From the NCBI GenBank assembly GCA_017512705.1, contig JAFWEX010000155.1:1-33209 (forward strand): a DNA stretch of 33,209 nt, written 5' to 3'. The notes under the pieces were generated by a model. It saw only the letters and a program-made list of their open reading frames with translations. It made no database searches and was not told where the DNA came from. The position numbers were made by a program, and so were the translations under genes. Numbering within the stretch: the stretch's first letter is position 1; the number at the start of each line of letters is the position of its first letter. Shown here piece by piece: positions 1 to 7,632 of this stretch. The stretch is from Paenibacillus sp. (GTDB lineage: Bacteria; Bacillota; Bacilli; Paenibacillales; Paenibacillaceae).

Positions 1-1064
1 AAATCAACGCAAGGCTGGACCAGACGTGGAATGAATTGTTTTATGGGGATGAACATACGCGAATCTACTATCCTGTGGGCGAAGATAAAGGGTATATGCT
101 GGATACAGGTAACGATGATGTTCGTTCCGAAGGTATGTCCTACGGCATGATGATGGCTGTGCAGATGGATAAAAAGGAGGAATTTGATCGTCTGTGGAAT
201 TACGCACGTACCTACATGCAGCACTCCGAGGGACGATACAAGGATTATTTTGCATGGCATTGCAAGCCTGACGGAACTCGGTTATCTCCAGGGCCTGCTC
301 CTGACGGTGAAGAATTTTTTGCTATGGCGTTGTTCTTCGCCTCTAATCGCTGGGGAGACGGACACGCCCCTTATGACTACAAAACTCAGGCCCGAAAGAT
401 TCTTCATGCATGTCTGCATCAAGGGGAGCACGGTGAAGGTGACCCGATGTGGGAACCGAGTAATCGCCTGATCAAGTTCATTCCAGAGTCACCTTTCAGT
501 GATCCATCATATCATCTTCCCCATTTCTATGAACTGTTTGCAGAATACGCCAATGAAGCAGATCATACCTTTTGGAAAGAAGCTGCCGAGTCAAGTCGCG
601 CTTATCTGCGTACAGCCTGTCATCCCGTAACCGGGCTTTCGCCCGAATATGCCAATTATGATGGAACTCCAGCGCCCATTCAGCCGCATGGTGATTTCAG
701 GCATTTTTACAGTGATGCTTACCGTGTAGCAGCTAATATCGCACTGGACTGGTCTTGGTTCCGCAAAGATCCTTGGCAAGTAGAACAATCCAATCGAATT
801 CAAGCCTTTTTCAGTGACATCGACGTATCGGATTACCGTAGGTATACGATTGAAGGTGAGCCTTTTGATGAGCCAGCTCTGCACCCTATAGGTTTGCTAG
901 CAACCAATGCGATGGCTTCACTTGCAGCGGATGGTCCTCATTCTGATTCCTTCGTTCGACTGTTCTGGAATACACCACTCCGTCAGGGGAAACGACGTTA
1001 TTATGATAACTGTCTTTACTTTTTCACGATGCTCGCCTTAAGCGGGAAGTATCGGATGTATTAG
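1..1064 (+). CDS. GH8 reducing-end xylose-releasing exo-oligoxylanase, 5'-truncated
   Basis: The reading frame is open from base 3 to the stop at 1062-1064 with no start of its own in the window, so the first ~30-40 residues lie outside. The sequence aligns by eye almost end to end with Bacillus halodurans Rex (BH2105, GH8, EC 3.2.1.156). That enzyme removes xylose from the reducing end of xylo-oligosaccharides. The GH8 general acid is the Glu of DVRSEGMSYG (codon 129-131), and the base Asp is in HFYSDAYRVAANI (codon 714-716). These match E70 and D263 of BH2105. Other family blocks are GPAPDGEEFFAMALFFASNRWGDG, split here as GPAPDGEEFF and ALFFASNRWGDG, then KFIPE, SDPSYHLPHFYELF and RRYYDNCLYFFTMLALSG. 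No signal peptide can be judged because the N-terminus is missing; relatives are cytoplasmic. A TTG at 36 is in frame but lies inside the conserved domain and is not a plausible start. It converges with the importer operon, which suits uptake followed by internal trimming of xylo-oligosaccharides. Confidence 0.93.
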   Translation, partial: INARLDQTWNELFYGDEHTRIYYPVGEDKGYMLDTGNDDVRSEGMSYGMMMAVQMDKKEEFDRLWNYARTYMQHSEGRYKDYFAWHCKPDGTRLSPGPAPDGEEFFAMALFFASNRWGDGHAPYDYKTQARKILHACLHQGEHGEGDPMWEPSNRLIKFIPESPFSDPSYHLPHFYELFAEYANEADHTFWKEAAESSRAYLRTACHPVTGLSPEYANYDGTPAPIQPHGDFRHFYSDAYRVAANIALDWSWFRKDPWQVEQSNRIQAFFSDIDVSDYRRYTIEGEPFDEPALHPIGLLATNAMASLAADGPHSDSFVRLFWNTPLRQGKRRYYDNCLYFFTMLALSGKYRMY

Positions 1065-1134
1065 TTGCACTACCGCTCTTGCTCTAGCTTTAGGTCTTGC
1101 TCTTGCACTTGCACTTGCTTTAGCTCTAGCATAG
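1065..1134. repeat. Degenerate tandem hexamer tract (consensus NNTNGC)
   Basis: Directly after the GH8 stop, eleven consecutive hexamers all end in GC or, once, GG: ttgcac-type lead-in, taccgc, tcttgc, tctagc, tttagg, tcttgc twice, acttgc twice, tttagc, tctagc. Read in the frame starting at 1078 it would be alternating Leu-Ala for 18 codons (one Gly), ending at a TAG at 1132. That frame has no ATG, GTG or TTG after its previous stop at 1039, so it is probably not translated by itself. The remaining bases to 1182 are AT-rich and show nothing else. Confidence 0.75.
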
Positions 1135-1182
1135 CTTTAGTTAACGTTATAACTTTAGCTTAGTTTCAGACAATAACAACAT

Positions 1183-1224
1183 AAAAGACGTGTCGGCCGC
1201 AGAGATGCGACCGACACGTCTTTT
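1183..1224. terminator. Bidirectional rho-independent terminator
   Basis: A perfect 14-bp inverted repeat (AAAAGACGTGTCGG at 1183-1196 and CCGACACGTCTTTT at 1211-1224) encloses a 14-nt loop. It has a T run on both strands. It sits between the convergent GH8 gene (+) and the solute-binding protein gene (minus) and can end both transcripts. Confidence 0.92.
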
Positions 1225-1232
1225 TGTGTACT

Positions 1233-2873
1233 TTACTTGGATGACACAGATGATGCATCATAAGCGGATTGCATAATTTCCAGATAACGATTCATATTCA
1301 AACCTTCCAATCCATTCACGTACTCATCCCAATCTTTATCCAGGCTCTTCGCCCCTGTGATGAATTGTAAGGCGTTCTGGTCAATATAATCCTTGATATT
1401 GGTTTGCATCATGCTGGTTTCATCCGCAAGTGATGGATCAACCCACAATGCCCAGTGCGGGAATACCTCTTTGGGTTCCTTGCCTTCCATGATCAATGTT
1501 GCTTCGTATAAACGACGTTCATATCCATCATTCGCATAGATGTCCGTTCCTTGTACTTCTGCATCACGATATGCCCGGTGATGATTGTACTGGCTCAGTG
1601 CAGACCAGCTGTCATTACGGGGTTCTTCTCCCGAAGGAAGTGGAATGGCTTTATAGAGTGGCTGAACCTGATCATTGAGAGCTACTTCACCCTCTTTCGG
1701 TTTGCGCCAACTTACGTTCTCTTCTCCGAGATAAGATGCCATTGCCCCTTCTTGTGTATAAAAGTAGTCCAGCATCTTGATTGCTGCGATCTGCGTTGGC
1801 TCACTGGCTTTGTTCGTCAATACAAATGTCGCACCCGGATCGATGGGGTAGTTGTATGATGCATATTCAGCATGCGGTCCTTTAAGAGGTGGAATCGGAT
1901 TGTAGTCATTGCCGTACGGTGATCCCTCGGCTGTAGTCACGAATAAGGAGGGATGCATGGCCGCACCTGCACCCAGCAGTTGTACATCTGCGTTATCCCC
2001 TATCTTCTTGAAAGCTCCTACATTTTGGGTAAAAGCTCCGGGGTCAATCAGCCCTTCATCATACAAAGACTTGATATACGTAAGACCTTCTTTCCATTCG
2101 GGTTTATTCGCCACCGTTTCGACTTTGCCTTGATTCAGGATGAGGTAATTCCGGTCATCATCATAGATGAAACCGTTCATTAGATACGGGATAATGTGTA
2201 CTCCGAAGTTCTCGGTAGAACCACTTAGTGGCACTTCATCTGCCTTGCCATTTCCGTTCGGGTCTTTTGTTTTGAATGCTCTCAACATTTCCCGGAACTC
2301 TTCTGTCGTTGTTGGCTCTTTAATATTGAGCTGCTCCATCCACTTGGTGTTCACCCACATTTTGTTGGGGTACGAACAGTGAAAACATTCATTCAGGCCG
2401 GTCAGTCCATAGATTTTGCCGTCTGGGGCTGTATTCATCGCTTTATAGTATTCGTTACTATCAAGTACTTTCTTAATATTCGGTGCGTGCTGATCAATGA
2501 GATCATTAAGTGGCAAGATTACACCCTGTTGCCCAAATTTCAATAAGTCTGTCTGTGAGAAGCGATCCACCCATGGGATCAACAGATAGAGATCCGGATA
2601 GTCACCCGAAGCAAGGGATATCTGTCTTTTTTCAGCAGCCCCATCAAACGGGACTGTCGTCCAATTAAACTGGATGTTGAACTTCTCCTCCATTTTCTTG
2701 GTGAACTTGTTCGTCGCAAGATTCATATCCGAACCCTGGTGCACAAATATATTCATAGAGACTTTACCGTTCGCATCCACTTCACCGCTGCCTTTTTCCG
2801 AAGATGAACAGCCTGCAAGTACTAATGTAAAAAGCAGCACGCAAGCGAGCACCAGTGCACTTGTTTTCCTCAA
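1233..2873 (-). CDS. LplA-type extracellular sugar-binding lipoprotein of an ABC importer
   Basis: Family 1-like extracellular solute-binding protein of the large LplA/YtcQ type (~546 aa). The N-terminus has a short basic start, a hydrophobic core and the lipobox LAGC, followed by a Ser/Gly-rich linker (SSSEKGSGE). It would be exported, acylated on the Cys and held on the outer face of the membrane. Typical family blocks are GDYPDLYLLIPWVDRF, DGKIYGLTGL, MWVNTKWMEQLNIKEPTT and FKTKDPNGNGKADEVPLSG. The frame also offers an ATG at 2891, but that codon has no ribosome site. The bases between it and TTG 2873 hold GAGGGAGAGG at good spacing, so I place the start at TTG 2873, giving MRKTSALVLACVLLF. 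It is the last gene of the operon permease-permease-binding protein, 33 bp after the previous stop. By analogy with the aldouronate cluster of Paenibacillus sp. JDR-2 and the GH8 neighbour, the ligand may be xylo-oligosaccharides or aldouronates, but this is not visible in the sequence. Confidence 0.9.
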   Translation of the reverse strand: MRKTSALVLACVLLFTLVLAGCSSSEKGSGEVDANGKVSMNIFVHQGSDMNLATNKFTKKMEEKFNIQFNWTTVPFDGAAEKRQISLASGDYPDLYLLIPWVDRFSQTDLLKFGQQGVILPLNDLIDQHAPNIKKVLDSNEYYKAMNTAPDGKIYGLTGLNECFHCSYPNKMWVNTKWMEQLNIKEPTTTEEFREMLRAFKTKDPNGNGKADEVPLSGSTENFGVHIIPYLMNGFIYDDDRNYLILNQGKVETVANKPEWKEGLTYIKSLYDEGLIDPGAFTQNVGAFKKIGDNADVQLLGAGAAMHPSLFVTTAEGSPYGNDYNPIPPLKGPHAEYASYNYPIDPGATFVLTNKASEPTQIAAIKMLDYFYTQEGAMASYLGEENVSWRKPKEGEVALNDQVQPLYKAIPLPSGEEPRNDSWSALSQYNHHRAYRDAEVQGTDIYANDGYERRLYEATLIMEGKEPKEVFPHWALWVDPSLADETSMMQTNIKDYIDQNALQFITGAKSLDKDWDEYVNGLEGLNMNRYLEIMQSAYDASSVSSK

Positions 2874-2906
2874 TAAAATCCTCTCCCTCATGAGTTGTAA
2901 TTGTAC

Positions 2907-3833
2907 TTATACCTTAACTGAACCGATTAGCATCCCTTGAACGAAATAGCGTTGTACAAAAGGATAAATAATCAGAACAGGTAAGCTGGCCATCACGATC
3001 AAAGAATATTTCATCAGTTCAGCCATCTGCTGCTGCTTGATCATTTCGGAAGCATCCATATTGCCTGAGCTGCCCAGAATAAGAATACTTCGTAATATCA
3101 GCTGTAGCGGGTAGAGCGACTGTGATTTCAGATAGATCAGTGCGTCGAAATAAGCGTTCCATTGACCTACCGCATACATGAGTGGCAATACGGCTACAAT
3201 GGGCTTGGCAAGCGGCAGAATCACACTGAATATAAATCGAATGTCACTACATCCATCAATATCCGCTGCTTCTGACAGCTCATCCGGTATGGAATTCTGG
3301 AAAAAGGTTCGTGCGATAATGACTTGCCACACCCAGATCGCATTCGGAATTAATAGAGCCCAGCGTGTGTCAATCAGTCCCAGGGATTTGACAACGAGAT
3401 ACGTTGGAATCAACCCACCGGCAAATAACATTGTGAATGTAATAAAAATCATGAGCGTGCTGCGTCCGACAAAGGTCTTTTTGGACAGAGGATAAGCAAT
3501 CATAATGGTCATAGCCACACTGATAAACGTGCCGCAAGCCGTATAAAACAATGAATTCGCATAGCCCATCAGTACTTGATCGTTTCGCAATACGGCCTTG
3601 TAACCTTCAAATGATAGATCAACGGGCCACAACCAGACTTTGCCTGATGAAACAGCTGCTGGACTGCTGAGGGACGAACTTACAATGTAGATCAAGGGAT
3701 ACAATACGGCAACCAGCACAAGTGACAGAATGATGTAAATGGCCGTGATAAACAGGCGATCACCAAACGATTCTTGGATAGCGGCGCTTCTGTGCGCTCC
3801 TGAACGACTCGCCTGCGAATGAAAATTAGACAT
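2907..3833 (-). CDS. YtcP/LplC-type ABC sugar permease (MalG side)
   Basis: Polytopic permease of the binding-protein-dependent importer family (308 aa), with six likely membrane segments from about residue 28. The cytoplasmic EAA loop is seen as ELSEAADIDGCSDIRFIFSV followed by ILPLAKPI; it is the contact for the ATPase. It starts with ATG behind GGGGAGGAG at suitable spacing, 27 bp after the preceding permease stop. It ends in the YtcP-like tail QRYFVQGMLIGSVKV. It should pair with the upstream LplB-type permease and the downstream lipoprotein. No ATPase gene is present, as is usual where MsmX-type ATPases are shared. Confidence 0.93.
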   Translation of the reverse strand: MSNFHSQASRSGAHRSAAIQESFGDRLFITAIYIILSLVLVAVLYPLIYIVSSSLSSPAAVSSGKVWLWPVDLSFEGYKAVLRNDQVLMGYANSLFYTACGTFISVAMTIMIAYPLSKKTFVGRSTLMIFITFTMLFAGGLIPTYLVVKSLGLIDTRWALLIPNAIWVWQVIIARTFFQNSIPDELSEAADIDGCSDIRFIFSVILPLAKPIVAVLPLMYAVGQWNAYFDALIYLKSQSLYPLQLILRSILILGSSGNMDASEMIKQQQMAELMKYSLIVMASLPVLIIYPFVQRYFVQGMLIGSVKV

Positions 3834-3860
3834 CCTTCGAGTCTCCTCCCCTTAGCTTGG

Positions 3861-4835
3861 TTACCATAAGCTTGTGTTGGACAGCCGTTTGGCAGCTGCA
3901 TTGACAACCAATAATAGGATTAAATTGATGACTGAATTAAACAATCCTACCGCTGTAGCGAAGCTGTAATTCGCATTAAGTAGTCCCATTTTGTATACGT
4001 ACGTGGAGATGATCTCTGAAGCCGACAAGTTAAGCGGATTTTGCAGTAGATATATTTTTTCGAAGCCCACAGCCATAATATTACCAACGCTCAGAATCAA
4101 AATAATAACAGCCGCTGGCAGCAAGCCGGGCAAATCCACATTAATGATCTTCTGTAATCGATTCGCTCCATCCACCTTCGCCGCCTCATATAATGAAGGA
4201 TCGATGCCTGCAAGCGCGGCCAAGTAAATGACTGCTGAATATCCCATGCTCTGCCACACGTCAGAAAAAACATAGATCGAGCGAAACATGTCTGGATTCC
4301 CTAGAAAATTCACCGATTCGAAACCGAGTGCGCTCGCAATTGTATTCACAATACCCAGTCTTGGCGAGAGAAAAAGCATGATAATGGAGACCATTACGAC
4401 TGTAGATATAAAATAAGGTGCGTAAGTCACCATTTGCACGGTTTTCTTGAACCTCATGTTCTTGATTTCGTTCAAAGCTAGCGCCAGCAAGATCGGAATT
4501 GGAAATCCGACAATCAAACTATAGAACGAGATCAGCAGCGTATTTTGGATTAACATAGGAAATGCCGGGTTTTGAAAAAGTAATTCAAAATACTTGGTGC
4601 CTGCCCACGGGCTACCCCAGATTCCTTTGATGACGTTGTAATCCTTAAACGCGAGAACTGTATTCACCATCGGTACATATTTGAAAACAATAAAGTATAT
4701 TACCGGAGGCAAAATGAGTAGATAAAGCTGCCAGTGCCTCCTGAAGCTTCTGGCCAGCGCGTGCTGTAATGTGGATTGTCTGCGTAGCGTCACATCCGAC
4801 TTGCGTTCTGTTGTCCTAGCTGTTCTCAGAATCAT
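3861..4835 (-). CDS. LplB-type ABC sugar permease (MalF side)
   Basis: First gene of the three-gene importer operon, 324 aa. A basic cytoplasmic N-terminus of ~35 residues precedes LYLLILPPVIYFIVFKYVPM, the usual first segment of LplB proteins, then the family block FKDYNVIKGIWGSPWAG. The EAA loop is SLYEAAKVDGANRLQKIINV then DLPGLLP. The ATG at 4835 directly abuts a GGGGGG run, which is too close for a normal ribosome site, so the precise start is uncertain. A GTG 42 bp further in is possible but has no better site. A cre-like box lies about 45 bp upstream. It would form the translocation pore with the next gene. Confidence 0.92.
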   Translation of the reverse strand: MILRTARTTERKSDVTLRRQSTLQHALARSFRRHWQLYLLILPPVIYFIVFKYVPMVNTVLAFKDYNVIKGIWGSPWAGTKYFELLFQNPAFPMLIQNTLLISFYSLIVGFPIPILLALALNEIKNMRFKKTVQMVTYAPYFISTVVMVSIIMLFLSPRLGIVNTIASALGFESVNFLGNPDMFRSIYVFSDVWQSMGYSAVIYLAALAGIDPSLYEAAKVDGANRLQKIINVDLPGLLPAAVIILILSVGNIMAVGFEKIYLLQNPLNLSASEIISTYVYKMGLLNANYSFATAVGLFNSVINLILLLVVNAAAKRLSNTSLW

Positions 4836-4878
4836 CCCCCCAGTGCGTCTTCTCTATGATTGAAGATAGCAGCTACGT

Positions 4879-4918
4879 TGGTAGCGCTTTCTTGGTGTTC
4901 ATATCATAAGTTTGAGCT
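4879..4918 (-). promoter_or_regulatory. Candidate promoter and CcpA cre-like box for the LplB-type operon
   Basis: On the minus strand AGAAAGCGCTACCA (4892 to 4879) matches 12 of 14 positions of the Bacillus cre consensus TGWAANCGNTNWCA. About 12 bp upstream of it is TATGAT, a good -10 hexamer, without a convincing -35 at the right distance. The box would lie at or just after the transcription start, a roadblock position. The rest of the 155-bp gap (4836-4990) shows no terminator for the regulator gene. Based on consensus matching by eye. Confidence 0.5.
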
Positions 4919-4990
4919 CTAGGAAGCGTAAAGGTACATCTCGATAATTAACGTACAATATACGCATGAGTTCAACAGGCGAAGCGTACA

Positions 4991-7316
4991 TTACCCGCTC
5001 TGTTTATCCATTTTCCGAAATACACTGGGTGATATACCACGTACACGCTTGAATGCTCTGCGGAAAGAATGCGCACTGTTATATCCGGTAGCAAAGGCGA
5101 TCTCATCAATCGTCTGCGCACTTTCCAGCAAGAGACCCGACGCTGCATTAATTCTCACTCGCTCTACATAATCGGAAAGATGATCTCCTGTGTGTTCTTT
5201 GAATAGCTGGGAGATGAATTTTTCGGATTTCCCCATATGTTCGGAGATTCGGCAGATCGTCAAGTTCGCATCACTATAATGTTTCTCAATGTAACGCTCC
5301 ATATCTTGTACGGTATCTGCGTGTGTGGATGATCTTTTTTGTAGCACTTGATGGCACATCTCTTCAGTTAACCGTCTGAATTTGCCCCGCAGTGCAGCTA
5401 TGGAATCTGTAACCTGAATGTCGGCGACACCGTGTTTGTATTCTTCCGTGAACGAATGATCATGTTTAAGTTTGGATTCATCCAGTTTCAGATACGTTCC
5501 TTTCAATTCCATAATGAATTGCTGCACCATCTCATAAGAGAGTTCACGTTCTTCAAAGTTTCGTGCAAACAGTTGCTCTAGAATACGAAGAGCTTCCTCC
5601 ACTTCCCCAGCCTTGATCGTGTTGAGCAGCCGCTGCTCTGACTCAATGGGATAATAATACATTTCATTTTCCTTCAACGTATCTTTGAATTTAACAAGCT
5701 GGTCCCCTCCCATATGGATCGCATAATCCATGGCTTGTTTAGCCTCATCAAACGAACGCCCCACATCATTCCAGACTTCGTAGGCAGCTCCTGTACCAAT
5801 CGTTGTTGATATTCGGTAATCCTGGTATATAACTTCTCTCAACCTGCCCAGTTCAAACTCACAATGGTGTATCGCTGGATCAAGAGGCATATCGGTTACT
5901 GGACATATAAAAGCAATCTGGTCCGTACCCCAGTCCGTGATCAGCATGTCAGCGTTCCATTCGGTCATCGTCTGTCGAATCATCAATTTCGCCACACCAA
6001 GCTCCTGAATCATCTCTTCACTATCCAGACTGGCATAACCGTTGACTTTGAGCAGACCTGTAAATCCTTGACTGCTATGCATTGAAATAAGGGTCTGGGA
6101 AGAGATCGCTTCCAGTTCACGTGTGGTATAAAACTCACCGGTAAGCAATCGTTTGATGAATCCATCTCGTAACAGCGGGATCTGTTCATTCAGTGCATTT
6201 TCCAGCGAATGGTTGTTGGCGATCAAATGATGGATATGACTTGCCAAGAAGTCATACTCATTACGTCTTTTATCGGAAGGTTCACTGATATGTTCCCGAA
6301 AGGCAGACAACAGTTTGTAGACCGGTGCGCTATTTCGGTACGCTAACACCAGTCCAACAGTTAATCCAATGGTTAGAGCCGCCAGCGTAAACGCTAATGT
6401 CACTTCTTTGATCCGAGCAGCATTGGTCATCAACGCCTCCTCGGGAATGCCCGCCATATAACTCCAGCCGTTCTGATCCGATTGAATGGATATGAGCAGA
6501 CGTCCATCTGCTGTGGGCTGCACCTCATTCAAATCGTTCCCGTGTCTTTGTGCCAAACGTTGCGCTTCCGCCTGCTCGATACCTCGTGAAAAGATAACCT
6601 CGCCTTGCGCATCTCTGACCAATGTCCAACCGCCGTACTGGTCCACAATGTGCTGGGTCAGATTGGCCATCTTATCCTCATCAATCAAAACACCAATGGT
6701 CGCCTGCGGTTTATTGAAGCTATTCAGCGGCAAGGATTGCAAAAAGGTAATGGCCGGTGCAGTCACAAGGACATTGCTGCTTTTTTCACGCTTGTAGTTT
6801 TGGAGCGGTATAATTTCATTAAAGTGTGGTTTTTTCAGAATATTCTCGTTCCACTGTTCAAAAGTAATCCCATCCATCGCATTGGCCTCATAATAATGTT
6901 CTGGTCTGTAGTAGACCGTGGTGGGGGTAATAATGACATTGTAATTCGGTATGTGAATAAAAAAAATGAGATAAGTATTCATTGGTACTGCTGTACATGG
7001 ATAAACTACGCTGCATTTTGCCAATACCATATACATTGTAGACATCAAGTGGTTTCGGATCCGCAATTAAGCGATACAGATCCTGATTAATGGCGAGTTG
7101 TCTTGTGAAAGCTTCCACTTGAAGCAGGTTACGTTCAATGATTTCCTTGCCAAGATTCAGAGATTTCAGGCTATTCTCAATCGAACTTGCCCGAGCAGCT
7201 TCAATGGACGCCCTGTAAGAGGCATATCCAGCAATTTGCGGGATCATTAGTATGATGAGATACGATATCAAAAAACGGCGGAACATCGGTGAAAATTTGG
7301 ACCATAGGTGCTTCAA
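4991..7316 (-). pseudogene. Membrane-bound AraC-family regulator, frame broken at a T8 run
   Basis: Two overlapping frames together make one recognisable protein of ~774 aa. The first (7316 to 6960) gives a TTG start behind AAAGGAGGGGG, a membrane segment at residues ~13-33 and the start of an extracellular sensor domain. The second (6958 to 4991) continues that domain, then has a second membrane segment (LAFTLAALTIGLTVGLVLAYR region), a cytoplasmic linker and a C-terminal double helix-turn-helix. The last ends with the AraC signature IDEIAFATGYNSAHSFRRAFKR, given here in part as DEIAFATGYNSAHSFRRAF. The join is at plus 6959-6966, eight A (T8 in the mRNA sense). With seven T the frame reads ...LSHFF-IHIPNYN... 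without a break. There is no receiver domain; this is the dCACHE-AraC type common beside Lpl importers. Either a real inactivating or slippage-prone indel or a sequencing error. As written, only a 142-aa membrane stub is made unless slippage occurs. It probably regulates the adjacent importer operon. Confidence 0.85.
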
Positions 7317-7337
7317 TTGTACTCCCCCTCCTTTCGA

Positions 7338-7385
7338 ATCAAGCGCTTACATAACATAGTATATAATGGTCATTTCATGATACAA
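7338..7385 (-). promoter_or_regulatory. Promoter with cre-like box for the membrane AraC regulator
   Basis: Minus strand: TTGTAT (7385 to 7380), 16-bp spacer, TATACT (7363 to 7358), then TGTAAGCGCTTGAT (7351 to 7338). The last matches the cre consensus at its first 11 positions and departs at the final three. The box sits right after the expected start point and before the AAAGGAGGGGG ribosome site. The rest of the gap up to the GH5 terminator (about 7386-7554) shows nothing I can name. Confidence 0.55.
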
Positions 7386-7554
7386 CGGGCTTTTCCGACG
7401 GGTGAAGGTACAACTTCTTCCCTAAGGTACATTTACACCCTCCAACCATATAATACCTGTTTTCTAAAATGTACTGCGACATGATGTTGATCATAGCGGG
7501 AAAAGCATACCTTGTGCCTCTTCTCGCCTAGCCTTCGTAAAATGAACAGACAAC

Positions 7555-7599
7555 AAAATAACCTTCCCAAGTCATCGATGGACTCGAAAAGGTTATTTT
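7555..7599 (-). terminator. Rho-independent terminator of the GH5 gene
   Basis: AAAATAACCTT (7555-7565) pairs with AAGGTTATTTT (7589-7599), with a nested AGTC/GACT pairing inside the loop. On the minus strand the stem is followed by TTTTGTTGT. It lies 34 bp after the GH5 stop. Confidence 0.82.
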
Positions 7600-7632
7600 A
7601 TCTGTAAACTAAAACCGACGTTGCACTCCTTG

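Noticed and set aside
36-1064. GH8 gene taken as complete from TTG 36
   Set aside because: The frame is open upstream to the window edge and TTG 36 falls inside the conserved GH8 region; family members have ~35-40 more residues.
1078-1134. Leu-Ala repeat as a real peptide gene
   Set aside because: No ATG, GTG or TTG occurs between the previous in-frame stop (1039) and the repeat.
6605-7090. 161-codon plus-strand open frame
   Set aside because: It is antisense to the membrane AraC regulator, has no ribosome site and its translation has no domain character.
4991-7316. Membrane regulator as two separate functional genes
   Set aside because: The second frame's first 36 residues do not fit the family, and the domain runs smoothly across the T8 run when one T is removed.
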